Assembly (NCBI GenBank): GCA_027924585.1
Contig: BSBM01000372.1
Location: 10,461,001-10,525,000 of the forward strand
Length of the DNA stretch: 64,000 bases
Reading direction: 5' to 3'
From: Larix kaempferi
Taxonomy: Eukaryota > Streptophyta > Pinopsida > Pinales > Pinaceae
Of the stretch, positions 22,266 to 34,612 are shown piece by piece (positions within the stretch are counted from its first letter, which is position 1; every line of letters begins with the position of its first letter). Made by a program: the position numbers and the translations under genes. Below the pieces are notes generated by a model that searched no databases, was not told where the DNA came from, and saw only the letters and a list, made by a program, of their open reading frames with translations.

Positions 22266-23301
22266 TGTTACCGGATGAACTAGCAGGCTAGTGTTCGATG
22301 AACAAATGCATGGAGAGAGTGACCACTGTCACGTTAGTCACTTCACCAACTACTTCAGAGAGTCGGGACCTCCAAGGGGTAGAGCCCTTATATGGCCTGC
22401 AAAGCACCTTAGCACAAGAGAGACTATGTCTTCTTTGAAAAAAATATTATGATCAGTTCCTTGAATTTAATCAAATGAAGAAAACATACTATGTATTCAT
22501 TATATTGAATTAATGTGTGAGTAATAATGTTCAATTACAAGTCAAGATAAACGTAAAAATGTAGATCACTTGGCAAGTAGAGGTCACTTGGTAAATATGA
22601 ATCAATTGAATGTGATAGAAGATACCTTGAGTGCACAGAATATATCTTAGTGATCAGAATTAAAGTTCCCCATCAAGTCATTTAAGTATAGAAAATGTTG
22701 CTTATTCAACTCTATATGATAAGATACCAACAATATGACAGTGTAGTAATTGCATAATAATAGAGATAAACCATATAAGCTCTTTCGAACACTTAACTCT
22801 CTCACTTTTGCACATATAACTTGTCATCAACGTATGTATAACAGCAGTAGGACACATTTCCTATGACATTAATTTGTGGTAATGAAGATTGTAAAAGATG
22901 CATCGTATGAATCACTTAAATTTTGAGAGGTTGTGCCATGAAGTAAACCAATATATATCAGACTGTAATGTCACTTTTCAGGCCTATGTTAGAGTAGGAT
23001 TTTAGACCTCTTTATGGTATATTAGTTTGTAAATGGCATATAATTTGTAAAAATTATTTATAACCCTTATTATTACTTGCATGTGTGGCTGTAAAAGGTG
23101 TAAGAGATGGTTTTCTTGTGCACTGAGATTTTTGCAGACCTACAGTGGCAGTGAGCTAGGTCTAAAATAAGGTGGAACTAGGTCTTATGAAGGCTCCAAA
23201 TGAAGGACTGAGACTCGCTGGCCAAGTTTGATGGTTGTAGCATCCAGAGAAGAGGGGACTGAGGCTTCCAAAAGGGAGGCCGAACCTCCTCTAGGCTGAC
23301 C

Positions 23302-23533
23302 GAGGGTAAAAAGAATGAAGAAAATGAGAGAGGGAGGAAAGGGAGATGAGGAAAAAGGGGTAAGGAAAGAAAGAGAAGATGTGGAAGAAAAGAGGAAAGG
23401 GAAGAGGATGGACGAAGGATGGGAGATGGATAAGGGGAAGGGGGATAAGAATGGAGAGCGAGTGAATGGAGAGGAGGAAATGAGGGTTAGAAAGGGAGGA
23501 GAGAAGGAAAAAGGAAGAAGGGAAGAAGGGAGG
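23302..23533. repeat. 230-bp polypurine/polypyrimidine tract
   Basis: The plus strand is almost purely A and G (AGAGGGAGGAAAGGGAGATG and similar), broken by only occasional T or C. Frames on both strands (81 and 123 codons) are low-complexity by-products and are not called. The tract is part of the 4.6-kb insertion. Confidence 0.75.
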
Positions 23534-24611
23534 CCGCTAGGGCTTTCGGTCTGCAATTAGGGTTTTAGGTTTTTGAATTTTAATTTTATGGAAAATTATG
23601 TACATAAGATAAAATCAGACCTAATTAACAATAAACACAAATTTAACCCAAAATAATATTTACACATATAAAATTAGTGTTTTTTAGGGATTTTTGGTAA
23701 TTTGGGGATTTTCATGGCTCCTAAAATTTCTCCCTAGGGTTTTTCAGGACAAGAAAGGCAGGCCGAAATTATAGGAGGAAGGGCTAAAATTTTAGGGAGG
23801 CCAAAAATTGAATTTTTTATTTTTATTTTTAGGGTTTTTGTCATAAAAATGTAAACCTAATTCTAACCCTAATTCTACCATGAAAATGCACATTTACACA
23901 TGAAAATACAAGTTTAACCTAGCCATAATATTTACAAAAATACAAACTAGTGTTTGATGTAGAGAAAATGGACAAAATTAGGGTTTTAAGGTTTTACCCT
24001 AACCTTAGGACATCAAGGAAAATGGCCTTCCTTTTGAGAAAGGTACTTGCAAATTTTGGAAAACTAGGGCCGCCTTCAACAACCACAAGAGTTGGTTAAC
24101 TGAGGGTTAGTTAGGGCAAAACTTGGAGACCTAAAGCTCAAGCTTCAAAGGAATCCTTCTAGAGTAGGTTCTTCACAATGCTAGGGTGACTAATGGATGA
24201 AAATGACCTAGCTTAGACAAAATGTAGTATTAATGGCTACCATTCAACCAATAACAAGTATCATCATTCAACATTTAACAAAGAAAAATTAAGAGAATAA
24301 CTTAGATACCTCCTTGTGCATGTGTTAAGCAAACAAGTCTAGCATCAGCTTAGTAAGAAGCGTGAATAAAAGGGACTTCACAAATTTCACTCCAAACCAT
24401 CAAGAATAACCTTCCTCGAGAGGTGCACATCAATCCAAGATCCCTAAGAAGAGTAAAAAAGTAACATAGTGTTTTATCCTATAAGTTGTTATCTAAAAAT
24501 GAGATGAGGAGAAGTGTATTTTTACCCTCTCACACTCACTTTAGAAAAATATCCAAGCCGACATGCCTTTAAAATGTCAATTTGAAATGATAAAATGTCA
24601 ACCTAAAATTA

Positions 24612-24634
24612 AAATATATATATATATATATATA
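24612..24634. repeat. (TA)n microsatellite
   Basis: About eleven TA repeats directly beside the solo LTR; the target duplication ATAAT falls at its right end. Confidence 0.8.
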
Positions 24635-24636
24635 AT

Positions 24637-26263
24637 TGTAATATCCCCTCCTATCATACCAGCATGATAGAGAGGACGTGACACTAAATCCGGACATCTA
24701 GTCCCATACTTAGTAAACAAACATTCAATTTAAAATAAAGATGGACATATGCAAATGCATAAATATTTGAAAACACAGCGGAAGTAATTTCAATTACACA
24801 TTCATCATACATTCAAGATATTCATCAGATTAATAATTGCAAGTTAACACAGGAGAATACTTATCTTATAACAAAGTAGTCCCAAGCAACTGGCTATGCA
24901 ACTGCAACGTTCCACCCAACCATAGGCCAGTTGTGCTCATCAATATCTCAACACACTGCCACCCCCGAGCTGGGCATGATCTCTACAAGGAATCAGGGAA
25001 CAACAGACTCACACATAGCCAAGCATACACCAAGATGAGCCAAGCCAATCTACAATTGGGTTTATCAGGCTACTAGGAAATGGAAAGGAAGAATTGCTAA
25101 GCTAGTGAGCTCAACCACGAATCTAAGGATACCCCTCCCAGATCTATTCAGCTTGGCACTCACAATGCCTACACACCCAACACAAGGAAGTATTCTCTTC
25201 ACTACCACATAGTCCCTCAAGCCATACCTCCCTTTCTAGTGCTCTCAGGGTGTGCATAGAAAAGTAGCCAAAGCCCTCTTGATCTTCTTGAGAGGTTACT
25301 CCCTCCACTAGGTTTATCAAGCCAATTCTGTCCACTACCAGTCCAAGTTTCTTGCTCACAGGTTCAAATCAAAACAGGGATGCACATAACAGCAAAACCA
25401 CAATGGCTGGGCATGAGGAAAAACGTTTTTACAGTGAGATACCCAAAGATGGGGTTTTCATTAGCTTCAGAAAAACGTGGGAAACCCAAAAACGAAACTG
25501 GAAGATGGGGAACAAACCTGGGAAGCCAATTCTGTTTTTAGAAAAACGTCCAGGGACATTCTGGGGCAAAAACGGCCTCCATAACAGTCCCCAAATCGTG
25601 GCCCTTCTCTCCCAGCTACTGTATATGCAAAAACGAGCTCCCAAGCATGGAAAAATGCAGGAAAAATGGTGAAAAACGTGATGGGGAAAGACCCAGTAGT
25701 TCAGACTACGTGAGAGAGGAAAGACTGACTGTTCAGAATGGATTTTGGGCACCATTTCGTGGGTGTTTTCTTGCCCAAGGAGACAAAATACGATTTCCTA
25801 GGTTGATGGCTTGCCCATACACGAAATTGGCTGCCATACCTCTTCATTCCCAAGGCATTAACTGCCTCAACCAATTTCCGGAAGAATTAAATGATTGGGT
25901 CCATAACCCAAAATGGGTAGTTGGTGGTTTATGGGTTTTCTCATTGACACATGGATTAATACCATTGGCTCAAGGGTTTGAATAATTTACCTCCCTATTC
26001 CTTGTAGAATCATGCCCCCATCTCTTTGTTGCATTGCATAGCTAGTTGTGGGTATTTCCATTAAAATTCGTATTTACATGATGTCTTCATTTACATTGTG
26101 CCCATCTAGCAAAAGAACCATACGCATTTATTCCTTTAATTGCTGATACATCAACGCTAAATCAATGGTGGGGCCTTGGCCTTGAGCTCCTCACCATGAT
26201 TAAATTACAATATTTACATCATTTACGATTTAATACAAAGGGGGTCAAAATGGGGACATTACA
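24637..26263 (-). mobile_element. Solo LTR of the Tekay-like Ty3 family, inverted
   Basis: 1627 bp flanked by ATAAT (24632-24636 and 26264-26268). On the minus strand it begins TGTAATGTCCCCATTTTG and ends GGAGGGGATATTACA. It matches, inverted, the three LTRs at 46.1, 53.3 and 60.6 kb throughout. No internal region adjoins it, so LTR-LTR recombination probably removed the rest. The AT-rich site makes the 5-bp duplication less informative than usual. Confidence 0.82.
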
Positions 26264-26378
26264 ATAATAATAATCAAATATGTGGGTAATTTGGGACATT
26301 TTCCCCGGAATTTACCCACACATGACTAAATTATCTAAAAATGAGCAAAATACTCCGAACTGAAGGTTGGAGTGGCAA

Positions 26379-26390
26379 GGGGGGGGGGGG
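26379..26390 (+). repeat. G12 homopolymer
   Basis: Twelve consecutive G within GGCAAG...TCGTC. Its length may be uncertain because such runs are error-prone in sequencing. Confidence 0.7.
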
Positions 26391-26867
26391 TCGTCATGCC
26401 CTATCTAACCCCAACATTAGTGAAAATCCCTCAACGCCCCTCCCTAATCAAGCAATGTAGCCTTACTTGGAGGATGACATCATCATCGAAAGGATCCCAA
26501 GGAGAGAGGATGTTGCTGAGCCGGAGGACCAAGAGGGTGTGGAAGGTGACTTGTAGGAGGGGCATAAGCCTCAGTGCTGAAAGAAGTTCCATTGGAATGG
26601 AATGATAAAACAAGGTGGGGGGTCATGTGACCTGGTGACCCACCCCTAGAAGCCCCAAACACCAACCTTAGTGCTTCAAGCCCTTTCATGAGGTAGTCAG
26701 CAATGCCACTAAGCCATAGTAGTCCCTAGGGAGAAACCAAAGGGTCTTTCCATAACCCCCCACTCATAAAAATGTGGATAGCTACCCTCCTAGTCAGGAA
26801 AAAATGACCCTCTCTCCCTAGGGAACATCTACGGGTGCATTGGTACTGGTACCCACGTAACAAAGAG

Positions 26868-27862
26868 TAGTTTTTTGTCATTTTCCCATTTGCACTCTTG
26901 GAGAGCTTAGCTTGTCCTTGCATGGTGGATGTTTGTCCTCCCTGCCTTAGAACCAATTTCGAAGGTAAAAGATTCATGTCCAATTTGATTGGAGGAGAGT
27001 CCATTTAGACCTATCAACAGAGATTAATGGAGATTTTTTTATGCATGTTCAAGCCCCCTTTCAGTTAGAGTTCATATTCTACCTTCTTTCTCCACTATTT
27101 ATCTCTCAATACTCTCTCAATGTCGATGTTCAAGTGTGATGGCACACTCATAGCTGCATAAAGTTTGTGGAGAATGATATTTTGACTCCATGGTCATGTC
27201 GTCTTATGTATATCATTGTAATGAATTGCATATTGGAGCCACATCTCGAAATACAATACCTTTCATGTAATCTTCCCAAGCAAACTTAAGATTAGCTAGT
27301 TTCCTCTCTATTTTCACATGGTGTTTTTGGAATGATTTTTTACCTATTTGACATCATAATTTTTTTGAGTTTTTTCTTTTGTTTTGTGATACATATGGAG
27401 TAATATTTATGACCAAACAATTATGTGCAGACCCTTTGGGTTTTGCTTAAAGATTGTGCAATAAATTTTATGTCCATTGTTAACAATTCTCTCACAATTC
27501 CTATGTTTCACGACCTGTTGTTTCCCTTGAAGTCCTCTATCAGAGCCAAGTATCATTTCAGAAAATAGGGAAGGACGTATAGTGTTTGGGAAGCCAAAAA
27601 GTTACTAGACTAGTGGGGTTTTCAACCATCGAATTCACCTAGTATTTTTTTCCCTTCCTTCCTCCTTGAGAATTGCAAACCCTGAATGTTTCTAATGAAT
27701 GTATAAGGGTCTAAGAGCTGAATTTATATGATGTATTAAGTCCTTCCAAGTCCCTCCATACAAAATTTGAAATCATTTAGGTGATTTTGAAGTAGTTTTA
27801 GGTTATTGGTCCAAGGTTAGAATTTGGAAAAATCTGAGAAGTTACATGGTAGGGATGTTACA
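26868..27862 (+). repeat. 3' LTR of the LARD-like element, right part
   Basis: Resumes with TTTTTTGTCATTTTCCCATTTGC, matching the 5' LTR from about 17012, and ends GGGATGTTACA. Together with the left part and without insertions it totals about 1.92 kb, close to the 5' LTR. Confidence 0.8.
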
Positions 27863-27867
27863 TACAT

Positions 27868-30005
27868 AGCTATTATGACCTTGATTTCCAGAACCCATGT
27901 TGAGGATTGTGTATATGATGAGCCTTTTTTTCGATGCATGTCTGTAGACATTTCCAGTAGTGGATTTTGGGACACTCATATATAAATTCTTACTGTCACT
28001 AAGCATTTGCCTCCATGGCTTTCCTTGTTTTGTTGTCACTTGGAGCTACCCACTTTGGAGCATTGATTGTTTGACATCGTCATCACCTTCAAATTGTATC
28101 TTGACTTTTTGAAATCATATGTGACACCCATTGCCATCATTTATGTCCAATCAATTCATCATTGTGTGTGAAATAGTGTGCAATGCTTCCACATGTGATT
28201 GTTTATGATCGACCATTTTGTTCGAGATCAATTTTGTTTAGAGTGAGCCTCATACAGAGTAGTAGTTGTAGTAGTTAGTGACCCATGCACTCTATTGAGA
28301 TGTATTGGCATCCATACATACATGCATTTTGTGTTTTTTTCATTGATTGTACATAATCAAGCCTTTTGTGTTGGGTCTCATTTTAGAGGATTAGTCTCTT
28401 TTGTGGGTGGCATGGATTCAATTCCCATTGCCTTAGGAATTTGAAATTTGTTTCTTGGAGTTCTTATGTGAATCTTTTATGGTGTATTTAGTTTGAGGTA
28501 ACTTGGCCCTCTTCAGAATTTCAACCATATTTTATGTATGGAGCTTTCAACCTCCATAGGCCTCATTTCTTTTTTGATGGTTGATGGTTGTTTCTTTGTT
28601 CGAATATTTTGTTCTAGTTCCTAACCAACACTTGTTTTTTTAGAGCATTCATGTTGTAGTTGTCATTGTTTTCCATTCGTGTGCCTCTCCAACTAATCGT
28701 CTTTCACTTCAGAATTGAACCATGTTCTTTGTGGTTACTTATCCATCCTCTTGAGAGTTTTGGCCATTTTCTCTGATTGAAGCTTTCAACCTCCACATGC
28801 TTCATGCTCTTTCCTTTCAATTCATCTTTGTGGAATATTATTCCGTTTAAGCTCCAGGGCCTTTCAAACTTGGTGTTTGTCTCTCTTTCATGGATGGGAT
28901 TTTCCTATGGGATTTTCTCCTTTTCTTCACTTATGAGAGTTTGTACATGGGTACCTTACCAATCCTTGTTGTTGAGACCCATTTCTATTTTCTTTTGTTT
29001 ACTCCCTATGTTTTTCTTAAGGGGTGTGTTAGTGTTCTTTTCCAAATTGCTATTCAATTGTATAATTGTATAGTTGTAAGCCAACTCTTTGGAGTTGTAA
29101 ACTTATGTAGGCACGTCCTTATTTTCCTAGTAGTAATAGTTATATGCTAGGGATCTGTTATCACATTTATAGTAGTCGGGGCTACCATATCTTTAGAACA
29201 GATTCCAATACTTTTCCGAGCCAATCCTTTACTATGAGATGCTTGAGATCGGCAGTTGATGAGCATCTATTATGGGATCACTCATACTTTCAGCAGCCCC
29301 AAAGCAGTTATTACAGCCTTATGCCATGATTGAGCCTCATGATCCCAAATCTGATGATTAAGGTGGCCATTTCTTTCCATATAGAGAAGTGTGATAGTGC
29401 CTAGAGTTATGTAGCAACAGTTTTCCAGTGACAGATGATGGTTCAGATGGTATATACAGGTATATGACCCAGAAGGTATATGATTGTGCATTGGATACAT
29501 TTACTTTGCTCTTTTGTTTATATCAGTAGCTTGATTAGGTATCTAGTAGTCATGATCTAGAGATATTATTATATAGATTTGGTTATTGATTGACTGTCTG
29601 AAATTGAATTGATTTAATTACTTGGACTAAAAATTTTGTGTGTATACTCATTGGTCTTACCCTCTCTAATAGTATGGACTTGGTCATTCCCACCATTTAT
29701 GGATTTCTAGTTATGGAATCACCTTTCATCTTTCTTCATGCATCCGTTCTCTTCCATATTTGGTTTTATCCCGACTTACACTTCAGATAGTGATACTGAG
29801 GACTTCCCCACTTATGCCTCTATGTTGGATAGACTCATGTTATTTTGTGTCTCGGCTCTGAGTTGTGCAATAAACTTACCGAAGCCTTGATCCTGTTGGG
29901 CCAGGAGAACCCGCTGGTGTTGGTTCCTGAGCTTAGGTGAGTTGGATTTGAATCCTTGACCTCTTTGGTCAGTTTCCCCCGATTTTCGCTCCTGATTGTG
30001 GATAG
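27868..30005. other. No gene recognised; degenerate T-rich repeats
   Basis: The phrase AGCTTTCAACCTCCA followed by a CTTCAT/CCTCAT block occurs near 28542 and 28783, suggesting a ~240-bp degenerate duplication. Frames near 28777-29150 are phenylalanine/leucine-rich shadows of the T-rich strand. No LTR end or domain was seen. Confidence 0.4.
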
Positions 30006-31447
30006 TGTTTTAGATCAATATTCCTACTGATAGTTAAACTCTCTCATGGACATAACTTAGCCCTTGGATACTTAATCCATGACATAAAAAAAACAAATGG
30101 TGATCTATTCTCCTAGATCTATCACAATACATAAGCTATTGAACATGGAAGAAGAAAGGAAGAAGTAAAACTTACCTCCAACCTGTAGATTGTCCTAGCG
30201 CCAACTCCAAGCTTGATCTTCATGGCTTGAACCCGCTAAACAAGACAAAGGACCAAAATTTCCAAGCAATTAGATGTATTAATCTAGATCTAATCTACAA
30301 CATATCATGCATCAATATAACAAGAGACAAGACATGGGAGAATAGGCCAAGTTATCATTAAGAAAGACAAAGAAGCCGATTACAATTTTATACCTTGATT
30401 TCCAAGATGATAGCATCTCCTTCCAAGATCTCCAACATCACCCTTGCAAGAATTATGGGATCATAATGGACTCCTTTTTGAGTATTTCCCAATCATAGGA
30501 TCATAGGTGTGGTGCTTCCAAGTTCTCCCCCTTAGCTCATGGATGGCCTTCTTCTTTTAAGATTTGGGAGACCAACCACTAAGAGGATATCATGGATCTG
30601 AGTGAAGAAGATGAGGATCAAGGATTTGAATCATACCAAGGAGGGGGTGTGAGATGGGATTCAAAGGGAGACTTATTCCATGAAAATATCCTCAAGATCC
30701 AAGATCCAAAATCTAAGGAAAAGAGTCATTCAGGGATTTTCGCACCCCTATAACTGAGCAAAGAGAGAAAATGTTGTAATTTTTGTGCCCCCATAGGCAT
30801 GCAAAACACGAAAATATCATGGATCTGAGTGAAGAAGACGAGGATCATAATGGCCTCCTTTATGAGTGTTTCCCAATCATAGGATCATAGGTTTGGTACT
30901 TCCAAGTTCTCCCCCTTAGCTCATTGATGGCCTTCTTCTTTTAAGATTTGGGAGACCAACCACTAAGAGGATATCATGGATCTGAGTGAAGAAGACGAGG
31001 ATCAAGGATCTGAATCATACCAAGGAGGGGATGTGAGATGGTATTCGAAGGGAGACCTATCCCATGAAAATATCCTTGAGATCCAAGATCCAAAATATAA
31101 GGAAAAGGGTTATTCAGGGATTTTTGCACCCCTATAACTGAGCAAAGAGAAAAAATGTTTTAATTTCCATGCCCCCATAGGCATGAAAAACACGAAAATA
31201 AGGAATTTTTGAGCCTTGCACCACTAGAAGGGCGCGAAAATATCTCTAGGAGGCCAAAAAGTGGGTTAGGAGAAGTGGTTTTTAACCCCCTAGGTTGTTG
31301 GATTTGCTTCCAAGTGTGACTAGGGAAGGGACCAACATGATAACAAAGGGTCCTAACACCCCTAGGAGGCGCAAACACCATGTTTCTCATGGTGATATGA
31401 CATGAAGACTCTCAATGGTACATAGTGTGACAATTTGAGGTGTAACA
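30006..31447 (-). mobile_element. Minus-strand Ty3-type LTR with internal duplication
   Basis: Reverse-complement match of the LTR at 34613-35601: on the minus strand it begins TGTTACACCTCAAATTGTC and ends GATCTAAAACA. It is 1442 bp instead of 989 because a segment of about 390 bp is tandemly duplicated (30450-30841 and 30842-31230, both with GGATCATAATGG...CTCCTTT). No primer site follows it and no matching target duplication was found. Confidence 0.75.
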
Positions 31448-31515
31448 TCAACTACTAGGAAAAAAGAAATAATGCTAGGTAGGACAAAGATAGAGTATTA
31501 ATTATCTTAACACTT

Positions 31516-31857
31516 TTAGGACAACCATATATGCAAAAGCACCATGTTTTGTATGAATCTAGACCTCATACTGTCATTATTATTTTGGGGAATCAACTCT
31601 ACAATATACCATAGGAAGTCCCCCATACTGTAGTGTCTCTCGTCATAGCTAAGCAGTGCAGGAAGGTAATCTCCTAGACTAGGAAATTCATCCTCTTCAT
31701 TATTCGCTCTGAATGCGAATGAAATATCATAGCAACATCCACCACCACCACATAGGGTCACTCTATACAACAGAAGTAGGTGGACAAGATCATGGAAGCA
31801 CATAGAGATACCTTCACCACACATGTTAGGGTGCCATTGCATTGCTAGGTCAAGCAC
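31516..31857 (-). other. Unassigned 113-codon open frame
   Basis: Minus-strand frame MLDLAMQWHPNMCGEGISM, with a CGGGGCCYD stretch and SYDERHYSMGDFLWYIVELI. It lies between the inverted LTR and the Ty3 pol and matches no retroelement domain I know. It may be a chance frame or a scrap of captured gene. Kept at low confidence. Confidence 0.2.
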
Positions 31858-31859
31858 TC

Positions 31860-34612
31860 ATTTGATTTGATACCTACGGAATCTCTACCTAATGGGATAA
31901 CATATAGGCATTCCCTCATGGAAAATGAAGAAATTAAGAAATAGATTCAAGAGTTAATCCAAAAGGGGCACATCCGACCGAGTTTCTCACCTTGTGGGAG
32001 CCCTGTTGTGTTGGTGCAGAAGAAAGATGGGACTTGGAAACTCGGTATTGATTACAAATATCTAAACAAAATCACATTCTGAAATTAGTATCCCATTCCT
32101 TGGATCAATGACCTTCTTGACCAAATTAAGAGTGCCAATTATTTTAGTAATATTGATCTTAAGTCTGGTTATTATTAGGTACCAATTGAACCGGCCAGTG
32201 TTTGTAATACCACCTTCAAATATCGATAGGTCCTTTTGGAGTGGTTGGTTATGCCTTTCTGCTTGACTAATGCTCCAACAACTTTCATGAGGATGATGGA
32301 TGATATTCTCCGTCCATTCACCAATTATTTTGTGGTCATATATCTAGTTGGAATCCTCATCTATAACAAAACGTGGGAAGATCATTTGCAACATATTCAA
32401 TAGGTATTTGGCACCCTACGACAACACAGTTTATATTCCAATCTAGAGAAGTGATCATTTATAATTGAGAGAATTCAGTATTTGGGATACATCGTGGATG
32501 ACCATGGTGTGCATGTGGATCCAGCTAATATCCAAGCCATTCACGACTAGTCGACCCCAATAACTCTCACATATCTTTGCAGCTTCGTAGGCCTTGCCAA
32601 ATTCTATCGCATATTTGTGTTGGGATTCTCTCATATTGCTTGGCCCCTTTAGCTAGGTTACCAAAGGAGGATATAATGCCATGTTTGAATGGACCAAGTC
32701 ACAACAACAAGCATTTGAGGATCTAAAGTAATGCTTATGTTCAGTACCCATCCTTACCTTAGTAGATCTACAACAACCATTTTAAATTGGGACAAATGCT
32801 TCATATTATGCTATTGGTGTAGTCCTCCTTCAGCATGGCCATTCAATAGAATATCATAGTGAGACACTATCAGATGTAGTCCACAAATACTCCACCTATG
32901 ATATGGAAATGTATTCCATTGTCCAAGCTTGATGCCAGTAGAAGCATTACATTCTCGACAAAGAGATGGTCATCCACACTGATCACAAGACCCTGTAGTT
33001 AGTGTAAACACAAGGGAAGTTGAAGAATGATCGCCACCAAAAGTGGTCCACATACTTGCAACAATTCCACCTGAACATCAAGTATAAGAATCATAGCACT
33101 AATCAAATCATTGATTTCCTAAGTCGACTTCCAGTGGAATCCTTGACTAATGTGCTCAACTCTTGTGGCCATGAGTCCTTCGAGTAGTATCAACTATATG
33201 ATAGTGAACTCAAGTTTTCTTCCACCTATCGAGCATTATGTGTAGGAATACCAGTGGCATACTTTCATCTCCAGGAATGATTGTTATGCCATTTGGGTCA
33301 TCTATGTGTTCCTTTGAGCGGCTGTGTGAATCTAATTTGAGAAGCGCATTATAGTCGGGTGGTAGGGAAATTTGGCATAGAAAATACCGTAGTGGTATTG
33401 CAAAGGTATTTTTATTGGCCGAAGCTTAGACAAGATGTCGACAAGTGTATCAGATCATGCAATTTCTATGCCATCGTGAAACCTACCATTAAGAATAAAG
33501 GGTTTTACACCCATTTGTCTACTCCCAATGGGCCTTAGGAGTCCATCTCCATGGACTACATGTCATGACTAACTTTGAAAAATCATGATAATTACAATTT
33601 GTTTGTGGTCATGGATCGCTTCTCTAAGATGGCCATTCTAACAGCCTGCAAGAATAGCATCAACGTCAAATCCAGTACTAAGTTCTTCTTCGAATGTGTT
33701 TGGGTTCATTTCAGGATACCATAGACTATCATTTCACATCGGGAAAACATATTCTTGAGCACATGATGGTCTATCATATGGTCACTAATGGACACTAAAC
33801 ACACCCAATCAATTTCCTTCCACCCCCAAATGATGGATATAAATAGGTGGTCAATAAGATGATTGTGCATATTATGGGATGTACAATTCTAAATATCACC
33901 GCACATGGGATGAGAGTCTTCCATATATTCAACATAGCTACAACAGATCCCTTCACACCTCTACTGGACACATCCCTTTTCAGGTGTGCTTTGGATTCCA
34001 AACATTTCCCCCAATTGATGTAGCTCTAATCATTTCCTTGACACACGAGGAATCTACCCATGTTCTCATCGAAGTGGACAAGTCCACTTGATTCATTGAA
34101 CAAATTCAACACACCCATTATCAAGTCCATGACATTCTAGAGAAATCCAATTCCAATTATAAGTAGTGACATGACCAACATCAAGTTCTGCACAAATTTA
34201 AGGTGGGTTATAATGTTTGGTTGCATTTGCAGAAAGAGCGGCTCATGGGACCTCATCTCAAGCTTTGTCCAATTCGATATGGGACATACACCATCACCAA
34301 GGAAGTCAGTGAGAATGCCTTTGAATTAATCATTCCTCCCTTTCCTGCACCAAATTTTTAATGTGGAACTCCTTCACCCATATTTCCCATTGTTGTTGGA
34401 CACCTCAGAGGTGGAAAAGCAGGTTGCACGGGAAAAAATAAACCCTGACTTTTTGGAGCAGGATATAGTTGATCGGATCATGGATACAAAGGTGAAGGAC
34501 ACTCACCAACAACGTGTTCAGCTGTATCGGGTCGTCAAAGAAGGACAATTTCTGCACCAAGTCAAGTGACTCACTAGGAATCAAATTCAACAGAAGTTTC
34601 TCTATCTGATGT
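31860..34612 (+). pseudogene. Decayed Ty3/gypsy pol: RT, RNase H, integrase, chromodomain
   Basis: RT begins near 31950 ([40 protein letters not shown]), then FSNIDLKSGYY*VPIEP, MPFCLTNAPTTFMRMM and IYLVGILIYNK, where the catalytic YLDD is replaced by YLVG. RNase H and integrase follow in several frames with many stops (for example WPFNRIS, then the RSGIAKVFLL region near 33390). The end is clearer: 34363-34569 reads VELLHPYFPLLLD-type sequence and IVDRIMDTKVKDTHQQRVQL YRVVKEG, a chromodomain-like tail. Many stops and frameshifts mean it is very old. It runs directly into the LTR at 34613 without a good purine tract. Confidence 0.8.

Larger units (their letters stand above)
22266..26862. mobile_element. 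4.6-kb composite insertion in the 3' LTR, termini TGTTAC...GTAACA
   Basis: This block has no counterpart in the 5' LTR. It begins TGTTACCGGATGAAC and ends GGTACCCACGTAACA, with flanks GAGAG and AAGAG (four of five match, as for a 5-bp duplication). A 1.6-kb inverted solo LTR lies inside it; without that, about 2.97 kb remains. I find no repeated LTR pair and no pol motif, so this may itself be a large solo LTR or a degraded non-autonomous element. Only 6 bp of inverted termini match, arguing against a typical TIR transposon. Confidence 0.5.
16105..27862 (+). mobile_element. Large non-autonomous LTR retrotransposon (LARD-like), interrupted
   Basis: Long direct repeats start TGTCATGTCCCCAAATTTTG at 16105 and 21101 and end ...GGTAGGGGTGTTATA (18054) and ...GGTAGGGATGTTACA (27862). 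A primer site follows the first and a purine tract precedes the second. Flanks are GACAT on the left and TACAT on the right, four of five matching. The interior (18055-21100) is about 3 kb and has no recognisable gag, protease, RT or integrase, but has a long decayed ORF. Removing later insertions, the element would be about 6.9 kb. The 3' LTR was split by at least two later insertions. Confidence 0.78.

Noticed and set aside
23185-23560. Ser/Phe-rich minus-strand and Glu/Lys/Gly-rich plus-strand frames
   Set aside because: Both are low-complexity readings of the purine tract.
23850-24000. Telomere-like AACCCTAA/TTAGGG motifs
   Set aside because: Only isolated, imperfect copies (CTAACCCTAATT, TTAGGGTTTTAAGG); no array, so no interstitial telomere is claimed.
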